64,000 nt of DNA. Source: Klebsiella electrica. Its GTDB lineage: Bacteria > Pseudomonadota > Gammaproteobacteria > Enterobacterales > Enterobacteriaceae. Of the stretch, positions 11,115-19,994 are shown one piece after another. The notes under the pieces are model-generated. The model had not been told where the DNA came from and searched no databases. It worked only from the letters and a program-made list of their open reading frames with translations. The translations under genes were made by a program, and so were the position numbers. The DNA is taken from assembly GCF_006711645.1 (NCBI RefSeq), contig NZ_CP041247.1, positions 3,534,001-3,598,000 of the forward strand, given 5' to 3'. Every line of letters begins with the position of its first letter. The first letter of the stretch is position 1.

Positions 11115-11143
11115 TAACGCATAAATATTGCATAACTATTCTG
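11115..11143 (+). promoter_or_regulatory. Possible ArgR boxes upstream of artP
   Basis: The A+T-rich stretch contains GCATAAATATTGCAT and an overlapping TGCATAACTATTC. Both are degenerate versions of the arginine-repressor box TGAAT-N4-ATTCA. The E. coli artPIQM operon is an ArgR target, which makes a site here plausible, but the matches are weaker than the box upstream of artJ. Confidence 0.35.
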
Positions 11144-11193
11144 TCAAAGGTAGTATTTGCGGCCTCAATAGCTATTCGTATCAGACAGCCCAG

Positions 11194-11922
11194 ATGAGTA
11201 TTAAACTAAACGGCATTAACTGCTTCTACGGCGCGCATCAGGCGCTGTTCGACATCACGCTGGATTGCCCGCAGGGGGAAACGCTGGTGCTGCTCGGCCC
11301 GAGTGGTGCCGGGAAAAGCTCGCTGCTTCGCGTACTCAACCTGTTGGAAATGCCGCGTTCCGGGACATTACATATCGCCGGTAACCACTTCGACTTTACC
11401 AAAACGCCTTCTGACAAAGCCATTCGCGAGCTGCGCCAGAACGTGGGTATGGTTTTCCAGCAGTATAATCTGTGGCCGCACCTGACGGTGCAGCAAAACC
11501 TGATTGAAGCCCCCTGCCGCGTGCTGGGGTTAAGTAAAGACATGGCGCTCGCTCGCGCCGAAAAACTGCTGGAACGTCTTCGTCTCAAGCCCTACAGCGA
11601 TCGTTATCCGCTGCATCTTTCCGGTGGCCAGCAGCAGCGCGTCGCCATTGCGCGGGCGCTGATGATGGAACCCCAGGTCCTGCTGTTTGATGAACCTACC
11701 GCAGCGCTCGACCCGGAAATCACCGCTCAGATCGTCAGCATTATTCGCGAGCTGGCCGGCACCGGCATTACGCAGGTTATCGTCACCCACGAAGTGGAAG
11801 TGGCGCGTAAAACGGCAAGCCGCGTGGTGTATATGGAAAATGGTCACATCATTGAACAAGGGGATGCCAGCTGCTTTACGCATCCGCAGACCGACGCGTT
11901 TAAAAACTATCTTTCACATTGA
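11194..11922 (+). CDS. artP: Arginine ABC transporter ATP-binding protein ArtP
   Basis: ArtP powers the ArtPQM arginine importer. The 242-residue ATPase shows Walker [10 protein letters not shown] (about residues 35-43), the signature LSGGQQQR, Walker [12 protein letters not shown] and the H-loop VTHEVE. The ATG at 11194 gives the conserved [13 protein letters not shown] start; an upstream in-frame ATG at 11128 would add 22 unconserved residues. It is the first gene of the artPIQM operon, whose binding protein ArtI follows after 19 bases. Confidence 0.96.
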   Translation: MSIKLNGINCFYGAHQALFDITLDCPQGETLVLLGPSGAGKSSLLRVLNLLEMPRSGTLHIAGNHFDFTKTPSDKAIRELRQNVGMVFQQYNLWPHLTVQQNLIEAPCRVLGLSKDMALARAEKLLERLRLKPYSDRYPLHLSGGQQQRVAIARALMMEPQVLLFDEPTAALDPEITAQIVSIIRELAGTGITQVIVTHEVEVARKTASRVVYMENGHIIEQGDASCFTHPQTDAFKNYLSH

Positions 11923-11941
11923 TGTTTTCGGGGAAATGACG

Positions 11942-12673
11942 ATGAAAAAAGTACTGATTGCCGCGATCCTGGCCAGCATGAGCCTGTCAGCTACTGCCGC
12001 CCAGACCATTCGTTTCGCCACTGAGGCCTCCTACCCTCCGTTTGAATCGATTGATGCCAACAATAAAATTGTCGGTTTTGATGTCGATCTGGCCAACGCG
12101 CTGTGTAAAGAAATTGATGCCACCTGCACCTTTACCAACCAGGCCTTCGATAGCCTGATCCCCAGCCTCAAATTCCGCCGCGTCGATGCGGTGATGGCCG
12201 GGATGGATATCACGCCTGAGCGTGAAAAGCAGGTGCTGTTCACCACGCCTTACTATGAAAACTCGGCGCTGTTTGTCGGCCAGAAGGGTAAATTCACCAG
12301 CCTCGAGCAGCTGAAAGGCAAAAAAGTCGGCGTCCAGAACGGGACTACGCACCAGAAATTTATTAATGACAAACACCCTGAAATCACCACCGTGCCGTAT
12401 GACAGCTACCAGAATGCGAAACTGGATCTGCAAAATGGCCGTATTGATGCCGTGTTTGGCGATAATGCCGTCGTCACCGAATGGCTGAAGAGCAATCCGA
12501 AGCTGGCCGCGGTGGGCGATAAGGTCACGGATAAAGACTACTTCGGCACCGGTCTGGGCATTGCGCTGCGCCAGGGCAATACCGAGCTGCAGCAGAAATT
12601 TAATGCTGCGCTGGAAAAAGTGAAAAAAGATGGGACTTACCAGACCATCTACAGCAAATGGTTTCAGAAGTAA
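11942..12673 (+). CDS. artI: Arginine/ornithine periplasmic binding protein ArtI
   Basis: The 243-residue protein has a cleavable signal peptide (MKKVLIAAILASMSLSATAA) and a family-3 solute-binding fold with ASYPPFESIDANN and DYFGTGLGIALR. It would capture a basic amino acid in the periplasm for ArtQMP; the ligand of E. coli ArtI is less certain than that of ArtJ. The ATG at 11942 is the conserved start. The paralogue artJ, about 7 kb downstream, shares most motifs, which shows an old duplication. Confidence 0.95.
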   Translation: MKKVLIAAILASMSLSATAAQTIRFATEASYPPFESIDANNKIVGFDVDLANALCKEIDATCTFTNQAFDSLIPSLKFRRVDAVMAGMDITPEREKQVLFTTPYYENSALFVGQKGKFTSLEQLKGKKVGVQNGTTHQKFINDKHPEITTVPYDSYQNAKLDLQNGRIDAVFGDNAVVTEWLKSNPKLAAVGDKVTDKDYFGTGLGIALRQGNTELQQKFNAALEKVKKDGTYQTIYSKWFQK

Positions 12674-12679
12674 CGCTAA

Positions 12680-13396
12680 ATGAATGAAATTTTTCCCTTA
12701 GCAAGCGCCGCCGGGATGACCGTCGGCCTTGCCGTTTGCGCGCTGATCATCGGCCTGGTGCTGGCGATGCTGTTTGCCGTGCTGGAGTCAGTGAAATGGC
12801 GCCCGCTGGCATGGTTCGCAACCGGCGTGGTCACGATTCTGCGTGGGCTACCGGAGATTCTGGTGGTCCTGTTTATCTATTTCGGCTCCTCACAGCTACT
12901 GCTTACGCTCTCTGACGGTTTTACGATCAATCTTGGTTTTGTGCAGATTCCGGTACAGATGCAGATTGAAGACTTCGACGTCAGTCCGTTCCTGTGCGGC
13001 GCCATCGCGCTGTCCCTGCTGTACGCCGCTTACGCCTCGCAAACTTTGCGCGGGGCGCTCAAGGCGGTACCTCAGGGACAATGGGAGTCAGGCCAGGCGC
13101 TGGGGCTGTCGAAAGGGGCTATCTTCTTCCGTCTGGTGATGCCGCAAATGTGGCGTCATGCGCTGCCGGGCCTCGGCAACCAGTGGCTGGTTCTGCTGAA
13201 AGATACCGCACTGGTCAGTTTAATCAGCGTCAACGATCTGATGCTGCAAACCAAGAGCATCGCTACCCGCACTCAGGAACCGTTTAACTGGTATATCATC
13301 GCGGCGGCGATCTATCTGGTCATCACCCTGCTCAGTCAGTACATCCTCAAACGTATTGACCAACGTGCGACGCGCTTCGAACGGAGACCAGGCTGA
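12680..13396 (+). CDS. artQ: Arginine ABC transporter permease ArtQ
   Basis: This 238-residue inner-membrane permease has several transmembrane helices and the EAA-type loop [20 protein letters not shown], which contacts ArtP. A second typical motif is [14 protein letters not shown]. It follows artI after six bases, and its stop codon overlaps artM by one base, so translation is coupled within the operon. It would pair with ArtM to form the channel. Confidence 0.95.
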   Translation: MNEIFPLASAAGMTVGLAVCALIIGLVLAMLFAVLESVKWRPLAWFATGVVTILRGLPEILVVLFIYFGSSQLLLTLSDGFTINLGFVQIPVQMQIEDFDVSPFLCGAIALSLLYAAYASQTLRGALKAVPQGQWESGQALGLSKGAIFFRLVMPQMWRHALPGLGNQWLVLLKDTALVSLISVNDLMLQTKSIATRTQEPFNWYIIAAAIYLVITLLSQYILKRIDQRATRFERRPG

Positions 13397-14064
13397 TGCT
13401 CGATTACTTACCCGAACTGCTAAAAGGGCTGCATACCAGCCTGACGCTGACGGCGGCGTCGATCGTCGTCGCGCTGATCCTGTCGCTGGTTTTCACCATC
13501 GTCCTGACGCTGAAAACGCCGGTGCTGGTGTGGATTGTTCGCGCTTATATCACCTTATTTACCGGTACGCCGCTGCTGGTGCAGATCTTCCTGATTTACT
13601 ATGGTCCAGGTCAGTTCCCCTCTTTGCAGGACTACCCGGTGCTGTGGCATCTGATTTCTGAACCCTGGCTGTGCGCCATGATAGCTCTGTCCCTGAACAG
13701 CGCCGCCTACACCACCCAGCTGTTTTATGGTGCGATCCGCGCCATCCCTGACGGCCAGTGGCAATCCTGTAGCGCGCTGGGCATGAGCAAGAAAGACACG
13801 CTGGCGATTCTGCTGCCGTACGCCTTTAAGCGCGCCCTCTCTTCTTATTCCAACGAGGTGGTGCTGGTGTTCAAAAGTACCTCTCTGGCTTACACCATTA
13901 CGCTGATGGAAGTCATGGGACACGGCCAGCTGCTGTACGGACGCACCTACGACGTCATGGTGTTTGGCGCGGCCGGCATCGTCTATCTCATCGTCAACGG
14001 TCTGCTGACGCTGCTGATGCGGTTAGTGGAGCGTCGAGCGCTGGCATTCGAACGACGGAATTAA
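13396..14064 (+). CDS. artM: Arginine ABC transporter permease ArtM
   Basis: This 222-residue permease is the partner of ArtQ. It shows about five membrane helices, the loop IRAIPDGQWQSCSALGMSK and the FKSTSLAYTITLMEVMGH segment. The start codon overlaps the last base of artQ. A strong terminator lies eight bases after the stop. In E. coli artJ follows directly, whereas here a 5.9-kb accessory block intervenes. Confidence 0.95.
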   Translation: MLDYLPELLKGLHTSLTLTAASIVVALILSLVFTIVLTLKTPVLVWIVRAYITLFTGTPLLVQIFLIYYGPGQFPSLQDYPVLWHLISEPWLCAMIALSLNSAAYTTQLFYGAIRAIPDGQWQSCSALGMSKKDTLAILLPYAFKRALSSYSNEVVLVFKSTSLAYTITLMEVMGHGQLLYGRTYDVMVFGAAGIVYLIVNGLLTLLMRLVERRALAFERRN

Positions 14065-14071
14065 CCCTAAA

Positions 14072-14098
14072 AGGGATCCCTGAGGGATCCCTTTTTTT
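14072..14098. terminator. Intrinsic terminator after artPIQM
   Basis: A perfect nine-base stem (AGGGATCCC, loop TGA, GGGATCCCT) is followed by a run of seven T. The opposite strand has AAAA on its far side, so the hairpin could also serve the convergent GntP-type permease gene, which ends at 14104. Confidence 0.93.
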
Positions 14099-14103
14099 AT
14101 CTC

Positions 14104-15600
14104 TTAAAAGCACAGCGCGTTAATCAGCAGTAGGGTGACCGACCCGGTCGCCCAGAGGATAGTCGAGGTGATACTCCACACTCTGATCTGCTCCTGGACT
14201 TCAGTCACGCCGAGCGAGCGGTTCACAACCCAAAAATAGGCATCGTTAAAGTAGGAAAACATAAAGGAGCCTACCGTACAGCCGAGGCCAGCAATCACCG
14301 GATCCACGCCTAAGGTCCCGATCATCGGGGCGGTAATACTCGCCGCGGTAATCATCGCCACCGTACCAGACCCCTGAATTAAACGCACCAGCGTCGAAAT
14401 GGTCAGCGGCAGCAAGACACCCGGAACGCCTGTGCGGATAATGTAATCGGCTATCATATTGCCGGCGCCGGAATCACGCAGCACCATACCCAGCGCCCCG
14501 CCGCCGCCGATAACCAGAAAGATAATCCCCGCCGAGCGAATCGCATTTTCCATATTTTGGGTGACTTCTTTACGCTCGTAACGGCTACCCAGCCCAATAA
14601 TGGCGATCAGTAACCCGGTCCCCACCGCCGTAACCGGATGGCCGATAGCGACGACCATCTGCGCTAACGACTGCTGCCACGTATGACTCTCCGGGTCAAT
14701 GTAGCCGAACTCCTTGAAGAAGGTGGCCAGCAGAATCAGTACGATCGGCACCATCAGCGGAGCAAACGAAATCACTTTACCCGGCAGAGACTCCTCCTGC
14801 TGCACGCTTTCCTCGCCGGCAAGGGGGCGTTCACGGGTAAAACCACTGCCGTCTGCCGTCGGGATCAGGAAAATAGCGTTGCCAAGACGTCGGGTATACA
14901 GGAATCCGGCTATCGCCACCGGTACCGCCACGACCATGCTCCAGAGCATAAACCGGCCAATCGGCATATTGAACTGCGATACCACGCCAAACGGACCAAC
15001 GGCAGGCGGGATCATGCTATGACTGATCACTAATCCGGCCGCAAGCGTTGCCCCTAAGCCAACCACCGATTTACCCGTTGAACGGGAGATAGCCTTAACC
15101 AACGGTACCAGAACGATAAACGCCGAATCGCAGAATACGGCCATTGAGACGATCAGACCGATCATCACCAGCGCCAGCTCCTCACGTCCCTTGCCCAGCA
15201 GGTTGATAAACGAAATCGCCATGCGCTTAGAGGCTCCGCTCATCTGCAGCAGCGAGCCCATCATCACGCCAAAGCCAATCACGATGCCGATATTGCCTAA
15301 CGTCCCGCCAAAGCCCCTGGTGACAGAAGCGATCATCATTTCGCTTTTCATCCCGCCCAACGAGCCGGTAATCACCGCGGCAATGATCAATGCGGGAAAC
15401 GCGGGAATGCGCGTTTTAAGGATCATAAAGAGCAGCGCCGCTATTGCGACCAGCAGTCCGCCAATCACGCGGAAACTGTCGAGCTCCTCCCCGCTGGTGC
15501 TTCCAGGGTTAAAAATGATTAACCCAATGCCAAGGACTAGCGCCCCCTTCAATGCCGGACTCATTCCCGTCGCGGCGGCTTCCACTGGTTTATCAGACAT
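14104..15600 (-). CDS. GntP-family permease, putative four-carbon acid-sugar importer
   Basis: The 498-residue protein has about a dozen hydrophobic helices and GntP/gluconate-permease motifs such as GFGVMMGSLLQMSGA, DSAFIVLVPL and GGGGALGMVLRDSG. It is the last gene of a minus-strand run with pdxA2-like and dtnK-like genes, so it probably imports the acid sugar that they metabolise, such as D-threonate or a relative; this substrate is inferred from context. The ATG at 15600 is preferred over a GTG two codons upstream because GAGG is then properly spaced. Confidence 0.85.
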   Translation of the reverse strand: MSDKPVEAAATGMSPALKGALVLGIGLIIFNPGSTSGEELDSFRVIGGLLVAIAALLFMILKTRIPAFPALIIAAVITGSLGGMKSEMMIASVTRGFGGTLGNIGIVIGFGVMMGSLLQMSGASKRMAISFINLLGKGREELALVMIGLIVSMAVFCDSAFIVLVPLVKAISRSTGKSVVGLGATLAAGLVISHSMIPPAVGPFGVVSQFNMPIGRFMLWSMVVAVPVAIAGFLYTRRLGNAIFLIPTADGSGFTRERPLAGEESVQQEESLPGKVISFAPLMVPIVLILLATFFKEFGYIDPESHTWQQSLAQMVVAIGHPVTAVGTGLLIAIIGLGSRYERKEVTQNMENAIRSAGIIFLVIGGGGALGMVLRDSGAGNMIADYIIRTGVPGVLLPLTISTLVRLIQGSGTVAMITAASITAPMIGTLGVDPVIAGLGCTVGSFMFSYFNDAYFWVVNRSLGVTEVQEQIRVWSITSTILWATGSVTLLLINALCF

Positions 15601-15647
15601 ACTCACCTCGGATTATTGAGGCAGCGGGCGGTGACGCCCGCCACAGG

Positions 15648-16646
15648 TTATTGTTTTTTGTAATAAGGCGCGTAGAGTGCCGCCAGCCTGACCGCTTCAA
15701 TCAGGCTGACCGGATCGGCAATTCCCCTCCCCGCAATGTCATTTGCGGTACCGTGATCAACGGAAGTTCGCAGGACAGGCATGCCGCTGGTGATAGAAAT
15801 GGTGCGGTGGAAGTCCACCATTTTGGTGGCGATATGCCCCTGGTCATGATACGGCGACAGCACGGCATCCCATGCCCCCTGCAGAGCAAAATGGAATACG
15901 CTGTCGGCCGGTTTTGGCCCCTCAATCGCTATGCCTTGGTCACGCGCGAGCTCAATACCCGGCAACAGAACGTCATCATCCTCATGGCCAAACAGGCCGT
16001 GCTCGCCGCCGTGGGGATTAATCGCGGCCACCACCAGTTTGGGCTGTGGCACGCCAAGCTGCTGCAGCGCACGCGTACAGCGCAGCGCGTAATCGCATAC
16101 TTTCTCCGGCGTCAGGCTGCGGATCGCCTCAACCAGAGAGAGATGGCGCGTCAGGAAGAAAACCCGCAGCGTGCGAACCTGAAACAGGGTCAGCGGATCG
16201 TGGGTATTCGTGAGATGAGCAAATATCTCGGTATGTCCGATAAAATCAACGCCCCCGGCCCTCAGCGACTCCTTATTAATCGGGGTCGTCGCCACCGCAT
16301 CGACGTCGCCGCATAGCGTCATCTTTACCGCTTTCTCAATACAGTCATAGGCCGCCCTGCCGCACTGCCCCTGAATCTCTCCCGCTTTAAACACGTCAAT
16401 ATTGAGATCTCCGGTCTCAATAAGATTCATTAATCCCGGTCGATCGATATACTCATTCACGCCAGAAATGACGTTAATTGATAACGATACGCCGGAAAAC
16501 TTCATCGCCTGTTCCAGAATAGTTTTATTGCCGACAACGACCATTCTGGCATATTGTTGCGCATGCTCCGACGCCAGGGTTTTTACGGTAATCTCCGGGC
16601 CGATGCCAGCAGCATCCCCCATTGGAATAACCACCAACGGTCTCAT
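15648..16646 (-). CDS. pdxA2: PdxA2-like 4-phosphate dehydrogenase (D-threonate 4-phosphate type)
   Basis: The 332-residue protein is a PdxA-family NAD-dependent oxidoreductase. Metal-ligand motifs are visible: VDFIGHTE, AINPHGGEHG and SPYHDQGHIATK, with GDAAGIGPE at the N-terminus. Next to a DUF1537 kinase, PdxA homologues are known (PdxA2) to oxidise and decarboxylate D-threonate 4-phosphate to dihydroxyacetone phosphate, rather than to act in vitamin B6 synthesis. An ideal AAAGGAG site precedes the ATG. The housekeeping pdxA is expected elsewhere in the genome. Confidence 0.88.
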   Translation of the reverse strand: MRPLVVIPMGDAAGIGPEITVKTLASEHAQQYARMVVVGNKTILEQAMKFSGVSLSINVISGVNEYIDRPGLMNLIETGDLNIDVFKAGEIQGQCGRAAYDCIEKAVKMTLCGDVDAVATTPINKESLRAGGVDFIGHTEIFAHLTNTHDPLTLFQVRTLRVFFLTRHLSLVEAIRSLTPEKVCDYALRCTRALQQLGVPQPKLVVAAINPHGGEHGLFGHEDDDVLLPGIELARDQGIAIEGPKPADSVFHFALQGAWDAVLSPYHDQGHIATKMVDFHRTISITSGMPVLRTSVDHGTANDIAGRGIADPVSLIEAVRLAALYAPYYKKQ

Positions 16647-16664
16647 AATTAACTCCTTTTATAT

Positions 16665-17969
16665 TTACACAGTTTCGGTAATGGCAGTGTTACCCGAGAC
16701 TTTCGTCACTAAATAATCAATGCAGTGCACCAGAGTATTATCATTCCCGACAAATCCGCCTTTGGTAATTAATGGCAGCCCATCAGCCAGTCCGCCAACT
16801 AACTTTCCATAGACGGCCAGCGGCTCAACTTCGTCTTTTAATACTACGCCACTGCCTTTTAATCGTTTGGTTATACTGACCATCACATCGCCGCCGCTAC
16901 CGTAGAGTCCGCTGATCGGCGATTTTTCTTTCTTCAACACCTGAGCCACGACTTCGGCGATACCGCTATTAATCATGCAGCTGACCTGATGATTGTCGAC
17001 CGCAAATTTTTTAGCGAGCGTTTCTAGCCTGAATATATGCTCAGGGGCCTCGACAGAATCAATGCCGACCACATCACAGGTCCGGGTTTTATCAATTAAC
17101 CGGTCAACGAGCTGGGCGGCATTTTCCGGGTGAAGAGAAAAATTAATTAACTCTTCTGCCGACAGCGTTTCAATATACACTTCGCGCTCGTAGCGTAATT
17201 TTTTTATTTGCCGCTGGGTTAAATCAGAAACGCTGCCAATGGCCAGAAAAACTTTATTGGTCCGCCTGCGTCCGGATGAAAATTTTAACCATGCGAGCTG
17301 CGCGGTGAACACGCCGGGGTCAACGCAAAAACAGGGAATTTTTGCTTTCTGTACCGCCTGGGCTATCTGCTGAATATCATCGCCGGTTGTCGCATCGATG
17401 ATGACAATACGCACGTTAGCGCAATACAACTCCTTCAGTTTTTTAGTCAGCGTGATTTCGCCACGCAACACATCGCGCAGACAAATATAGCTGACGTTTT
17501 TATTGGTCTGCTGGCGGAACAATTCCACCACCGACGATTCCAGCATGGGGTTTTTAGGATCGTTGCGCATTGCGGTATTCTGTAGCGGAATGCCATCCAC
17601 CAGCAGCGAGCCTCCCACACAAATACGCCCGCTGGAGGGATAAACGGGGACGACGATAGCCATCAGATGGGGGAAGCTATCGATGACCGCATCAACTTCA
17701 GCGCCCAAATTACCGCGCAGCGTTGAATCAATGCGCTTACTGATCAACGTCTGTTCGGGGTTAATCCGCGCGACGCATTCCGCTACCCGCCTGTAGGCTT
17801 CAACAGAGGAAACAGAGCGGGAATCTGTAGAAAATGAAACCACATCAAAGCGCTGCGCCTCTTCAGCGTCGTTATCCAGACAGGTCATGGTCGTAAACCC
17901 TTTGGTACTTAACAGCGCGGCGGTCGCATTTGCGCCGGTTAAATCGTCCGCAATTATTGCAATTTTCAC
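16665..17969 (-). CDS. dtnK: DUF1537 four-carbon acid-sugar kinase (DtnK-like)
   Basis: The 434-residue kinase begins VKIAIIADDLTGAN, the hallmark of the family that phosphorylates threonate or erythronate-type acids on the 4-hydroxyl with ATP. The C-terminal nucleotide-binding domain shows GSGGDVMVSITKRLKGSG and LITKGGFVG. The GTG at 17969 is chosen because GAGGGAAG precedes it and it gives the conserved start; another in-frame GTG overlaps the upstream regulator stop. Its product would be oxidised by the adjacent PdxA2-like enzyme. The exact acid sugar cannot be read from sequence. Confidence 0.88.
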   Translation of the reverse strand: MKIAIIADDLTGANATAALLSTKGFTTMTCLDNDAEEAQRFDVVSFSTDSRSVSSVEAYRRVAECVARINPEQTLISKRIDSTLRGNLGAEVDAVIDSFPHLMAIVVPVYPSSGRICVGGSLLVDGIPLQNTAMRNDPKNPMLESSVVELFRQQTNKNVSYICLRDVLRGEITLTKKLKELYCANVRIVIIDATTGDDIQQIAQAVQKAKIPCFCVDPGVFTAQLAWLKFSSGRRRTNKVFLAIGSVSDLTQRQIKKLRYEREVYIETLSAEELINFSLHPENAAQLVDRLIDKTRTCDVVGIDSVEAPEHIFRLETLAKKFAVDNHQVSCMINSGIAEVVAQVLKKEKSPISGLYGSGGDVMVSITKRLKGSGVVLKDEVEPLAVYGKLVGGLADGLPLITKGGFVGNDNTLVHCIDYLVTKVSGNTAITETV

Positions 17970-17998
17970 AGTGCTTCCCTCTCCGTATCGGGTTGATG

Positions 17999-18718
17999 TC
18001 ACCTCATCAGCGAATCGCTATTGACGATGACCTGACTGAATTCCGCCAAATCGGTTATTTTGTAATGGCAGAAGACATTTCGTTTACTCTCATCCACCAG
18101 CAGGACTGACTTTGCGGCACGGCTCATTGCCATCCACTTGCAGTCCGCTTTACTTTGCGTGGTCGTCATTGCGCCATAATTCTCATCAAAACCATCGGCC
18201 CCGATAAAAGCGAGGTCGGTATAATGCTCGCTCAGGTAACGCAGCGTCTCGGTACAATAGGCTGAGCGGCTTTCCCTGACTAACTCACCGGGGCAAATAA
18301 ACAATTTAATGTTGGGTCGGTCATTCAAAATATAGGCGGTAGAAATATCGTTAGTGATCACCGTTAGTGGAATATCTATTAACCAGGCCAGCTGTTTCAC
18401 CGTGGTACCACCGTCCATAAAAACAATCTCGCCAGGACGCAAGAGTTTATAGGCCTGGAGCGCTACCTCTTTCTTCCATGCAATATTGTGCTGCGCTTTA
18501 TCTTTATATTCCGGACTTTCGTTAATGAATCCCTTAATAATTTGCCCACCGAATATAACCTTGACCCGCCCGTTCTTCTGGAGTTCCTCAACATCACGGC
18601 GAATTGTCATATGTGAAACTGTAAAGTATTCAGCTAACTGGTTAATAGTAGTGGAATGATTAACGTCAAGCATCTCAATAATACGACGCACCCTTTGCGT
18701 TTTTGAATAGCGTGTCAT
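17999..18718 (-). CDS. DeoR/GlpR-family repressor of the acid-sugar block
   Basis: The 239-residue regulator has an N-terminal helix-turn-helix (residues 8-50, with INQLAEYFTVSHMTIRRDVEEL) and a C-terminal sugar-phosphate sensor domain with VFMDGGTTVKQLA and FIGADGFDE. Such proteins usually repress nearby catabolic genes until a phosphorylated intermediate binds. It is the promoter-proximal gene of the minus-strand run and is divergent from the SIS-CBS isomerase, so it probably controls both. Its G+C content looks lower than that of the core genes around it. Confidence 0.87.
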   Translation of the reverse strand: MTRYSKTQRVRRIIEMLDVNHSTTINQLAEYFTVSHMTIRRDVEELQKNGRVKVIFGGQIIKGFINESPEYKDKAQHNIAWKKEVALQAYKLLRPGEIVFMDGGTTVKQLAWLIDIPLTVITNDISTAYILNDRPNIKLFICPGELVRESRSAYCTETLRYLSEHYTDLAFIGADGFDENYGAMTTTQSKADCKWMAMSRAAKSVLLVDESKRNVFCHYKITDLAEFSQVIVNSDSLMR

Positions 18719-18783
18719 GACATTATCTCGCTGAGTGTTAGCTTCACTCGATTTTTAAGCTAACCGTTTTTTAAATATGGAGA

Positions 18784-18799
18784 TGTGAATAAAATCACA
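18784..18799. promoter_or_regulatory. CRP-cAMP binding site, perfect core
   Basis: TGTGA-ATAAAA-TCACA matches the CRP consensus TGTGA-N6-TCACA at all ten core bases, and A/T flanks extend the match. It lies 66 bases upstream of the regulator start and 91 bases before the isomerase start, in the 171-base divergent promoter region. Catabolite control of both arms is the natural reading. Confidence 0.85.
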
Positions 18800-18889
18800 A
18801 ATTCACAGTTCATTCACTCAATCACAAAATTAAAAGAGTATTGTGATCGGGCCTACCATAATAACGATAAACGACTAAAGGAACTCGTT

Positions 18890-19891
18890 ATGAATAATAA
18901 AACAAGAAACATTCAGGAATTAATTAATCGAGGCCGTAACGTATTGCATGAAGAAGCAAAGGCAATAATTAGTGCAACCTCTAATATTAATGAGAGCTTT
19001 GCACAAGCGATAAATATTATATTAAATGCACCGGGCAAGGTGGTGCTAAGCGCAATGGGCAAACCCGGCTATATCGCGCATAAGATTTCGGCCACCCTCG
19101 CCAGCACCGGCACTCCCTCATTTTATCTGCACCCGGGCGAAGCGCTGCACGGCGACCTGGGAAGAGTCAGCCGCGAAGATGTCGTGATCCTTATCTCCAA
19201 CAGCGGCGAAACGACCGAAGTCGTCAATATGCTCCCCGCGCTCAAGCGAACAGGCGTGCCCATTATTGCGATATGCGGAACCCCTGACTCCCTCCTGGCA
19301 AAATACAGCGACGTGGTTATTTCCGCTCAGGTTGAGCACGAATGCTGCCCCCTGGATCTTGCCCCGACAACCAGCACCACCCTGGCGTTGGCTATCGGAG
19401 ACGCCCTTGCCGTGACCCTGATGCAAGAGCGAAACTTCAGCAAAGAGGCGTTTGCCCTCTACCATCCCGGCGGTTCGCTCGGCAGGAGGCGGCTATTAAC
19501 GGTCGGGAAAGCAATGCGCAGCGGCGAAAAAGCCTGTCTTATCGGTCGGGAGTCGACGATACTCGATGCGCTGTTTATCATGACCCGCTATCTCTCCGGG
19601 GCAGCGCTGATTGTCAATGGCCGCAATGAACTGGAAGGCATTATTACCGACGGTGATATCCGCCGCTATATCATGTACAACAACCTCTTCTTACAGACCC
19701 CGGTGAGGGAGCTGATGAACCCTTTCGCGACCTGCATTGGTCAACACCAGTTAATTGATGAGGCGATCAGGACCATGGAGCAGCATCAGCCGGCTCCCGT
19801 CAGCGTACTGCCGGTGATTAACGACGACAAGCAGGTTGTCGGATTGCTGCATTTAACCGATCTCCTGAACATATTTCCAGCAGAAAACTAA
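18890..19891 (+). CDS. KpsF/GutQ-like SIS-CBS sugar-phosphate isomerase
   Basis: The 333-residue protein resembles arabinose-5-phosphate isomerases (KdsD, GutQ, KpsF). An SIS domain (about residues 35-200) retains counterparts of the KdsD catalytic residues: K58, E110, E151 and H192. Two CBS domains follow (about 205-333). The usual GKSG is GKPG here (P59). The ATG at 18890 has AAGGAA upstream, whereas an in-frame GTG at 18785 lies inside the CRP site. Its divergent position suggests a role in acid-sugar catabolism, perhaps interconverting a sugar phosphate, but neither substrate nor role is known. Confidence 0.85.
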   Translation: MNNKTRNIQELINRGRNVLHEEAKAIISATSNINESFAQAINIILNAPGKVVLSAMGKPGYIAHKISATLASTGTPSFYLHPGEALHGDLGRVSREDVVILISNSGETTEVVNMLPALKRTGVPIIAICGTPDSLLAKYSDVVISAQVEHECCPLDLAPTTSTTLALAIGDALAVTLMQERNFSKEAFALYHPGGSLGRRRLLTVGKAMRSGEKACLIGRESTILDALFIMTRYLSGAALIVNGRNELEGIITDGDIRRYIMYNNLFLQTPVRELMNPFATCIGQHQLIDEAIRTMEQHQPAPVSVLPVINDDKQVVGLLHLTDLLNIFPAEN

Positions 19892-19907
19892 ATAAAAATA
19901 CATTTAT

Positions 19908-19925
19908 ATTGAATATAAATTCATT
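19908..19925. promoter_or_regulatory. Arginine repressor (ArgR) box upstream of artJ
   Basis: TGAAT-ATAA-ATTCA at 19910-19923 is a perfect match to the ARG box core, TGAAT-W4-ATTCA. It lies 72 bases before artJ, which is ArgR-regulated in E. coli. The box shows that artJ kept its own arginine-responsive promoter although the acid-sugar block was placed directly upstream. Confidence 0.8.
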
Positions 19926-19994
19926 TTTTGGCATGGTGATTCCACGTCAGGAAACGACGAACGACCATAATATTGACAGACGGGAGCAACACGC

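Noticed and set aside
15648..16646. Call as housekeeping PdxA of pyridoxine synthesis
   Set aside because: Its place beside a DUF1537 kinase and GntP permease fits PdxA2; the true pdxA is usually with surA-ksgA.
18785..18889. N-terminal extension of the SIS-CBS isomerase from a GTG
   Set aside because: The GTG lies inside the CRP site, has no ribosome site, and the ATG at 18890 fits both the ribosome site and the family length.
14104..19891. Mobile-element origin for the acid-sugar block
   Set aside because: No transposase, integrase, terminal repeats or tRNA gene is seen at either edge; insertion is inferred from gene order only.
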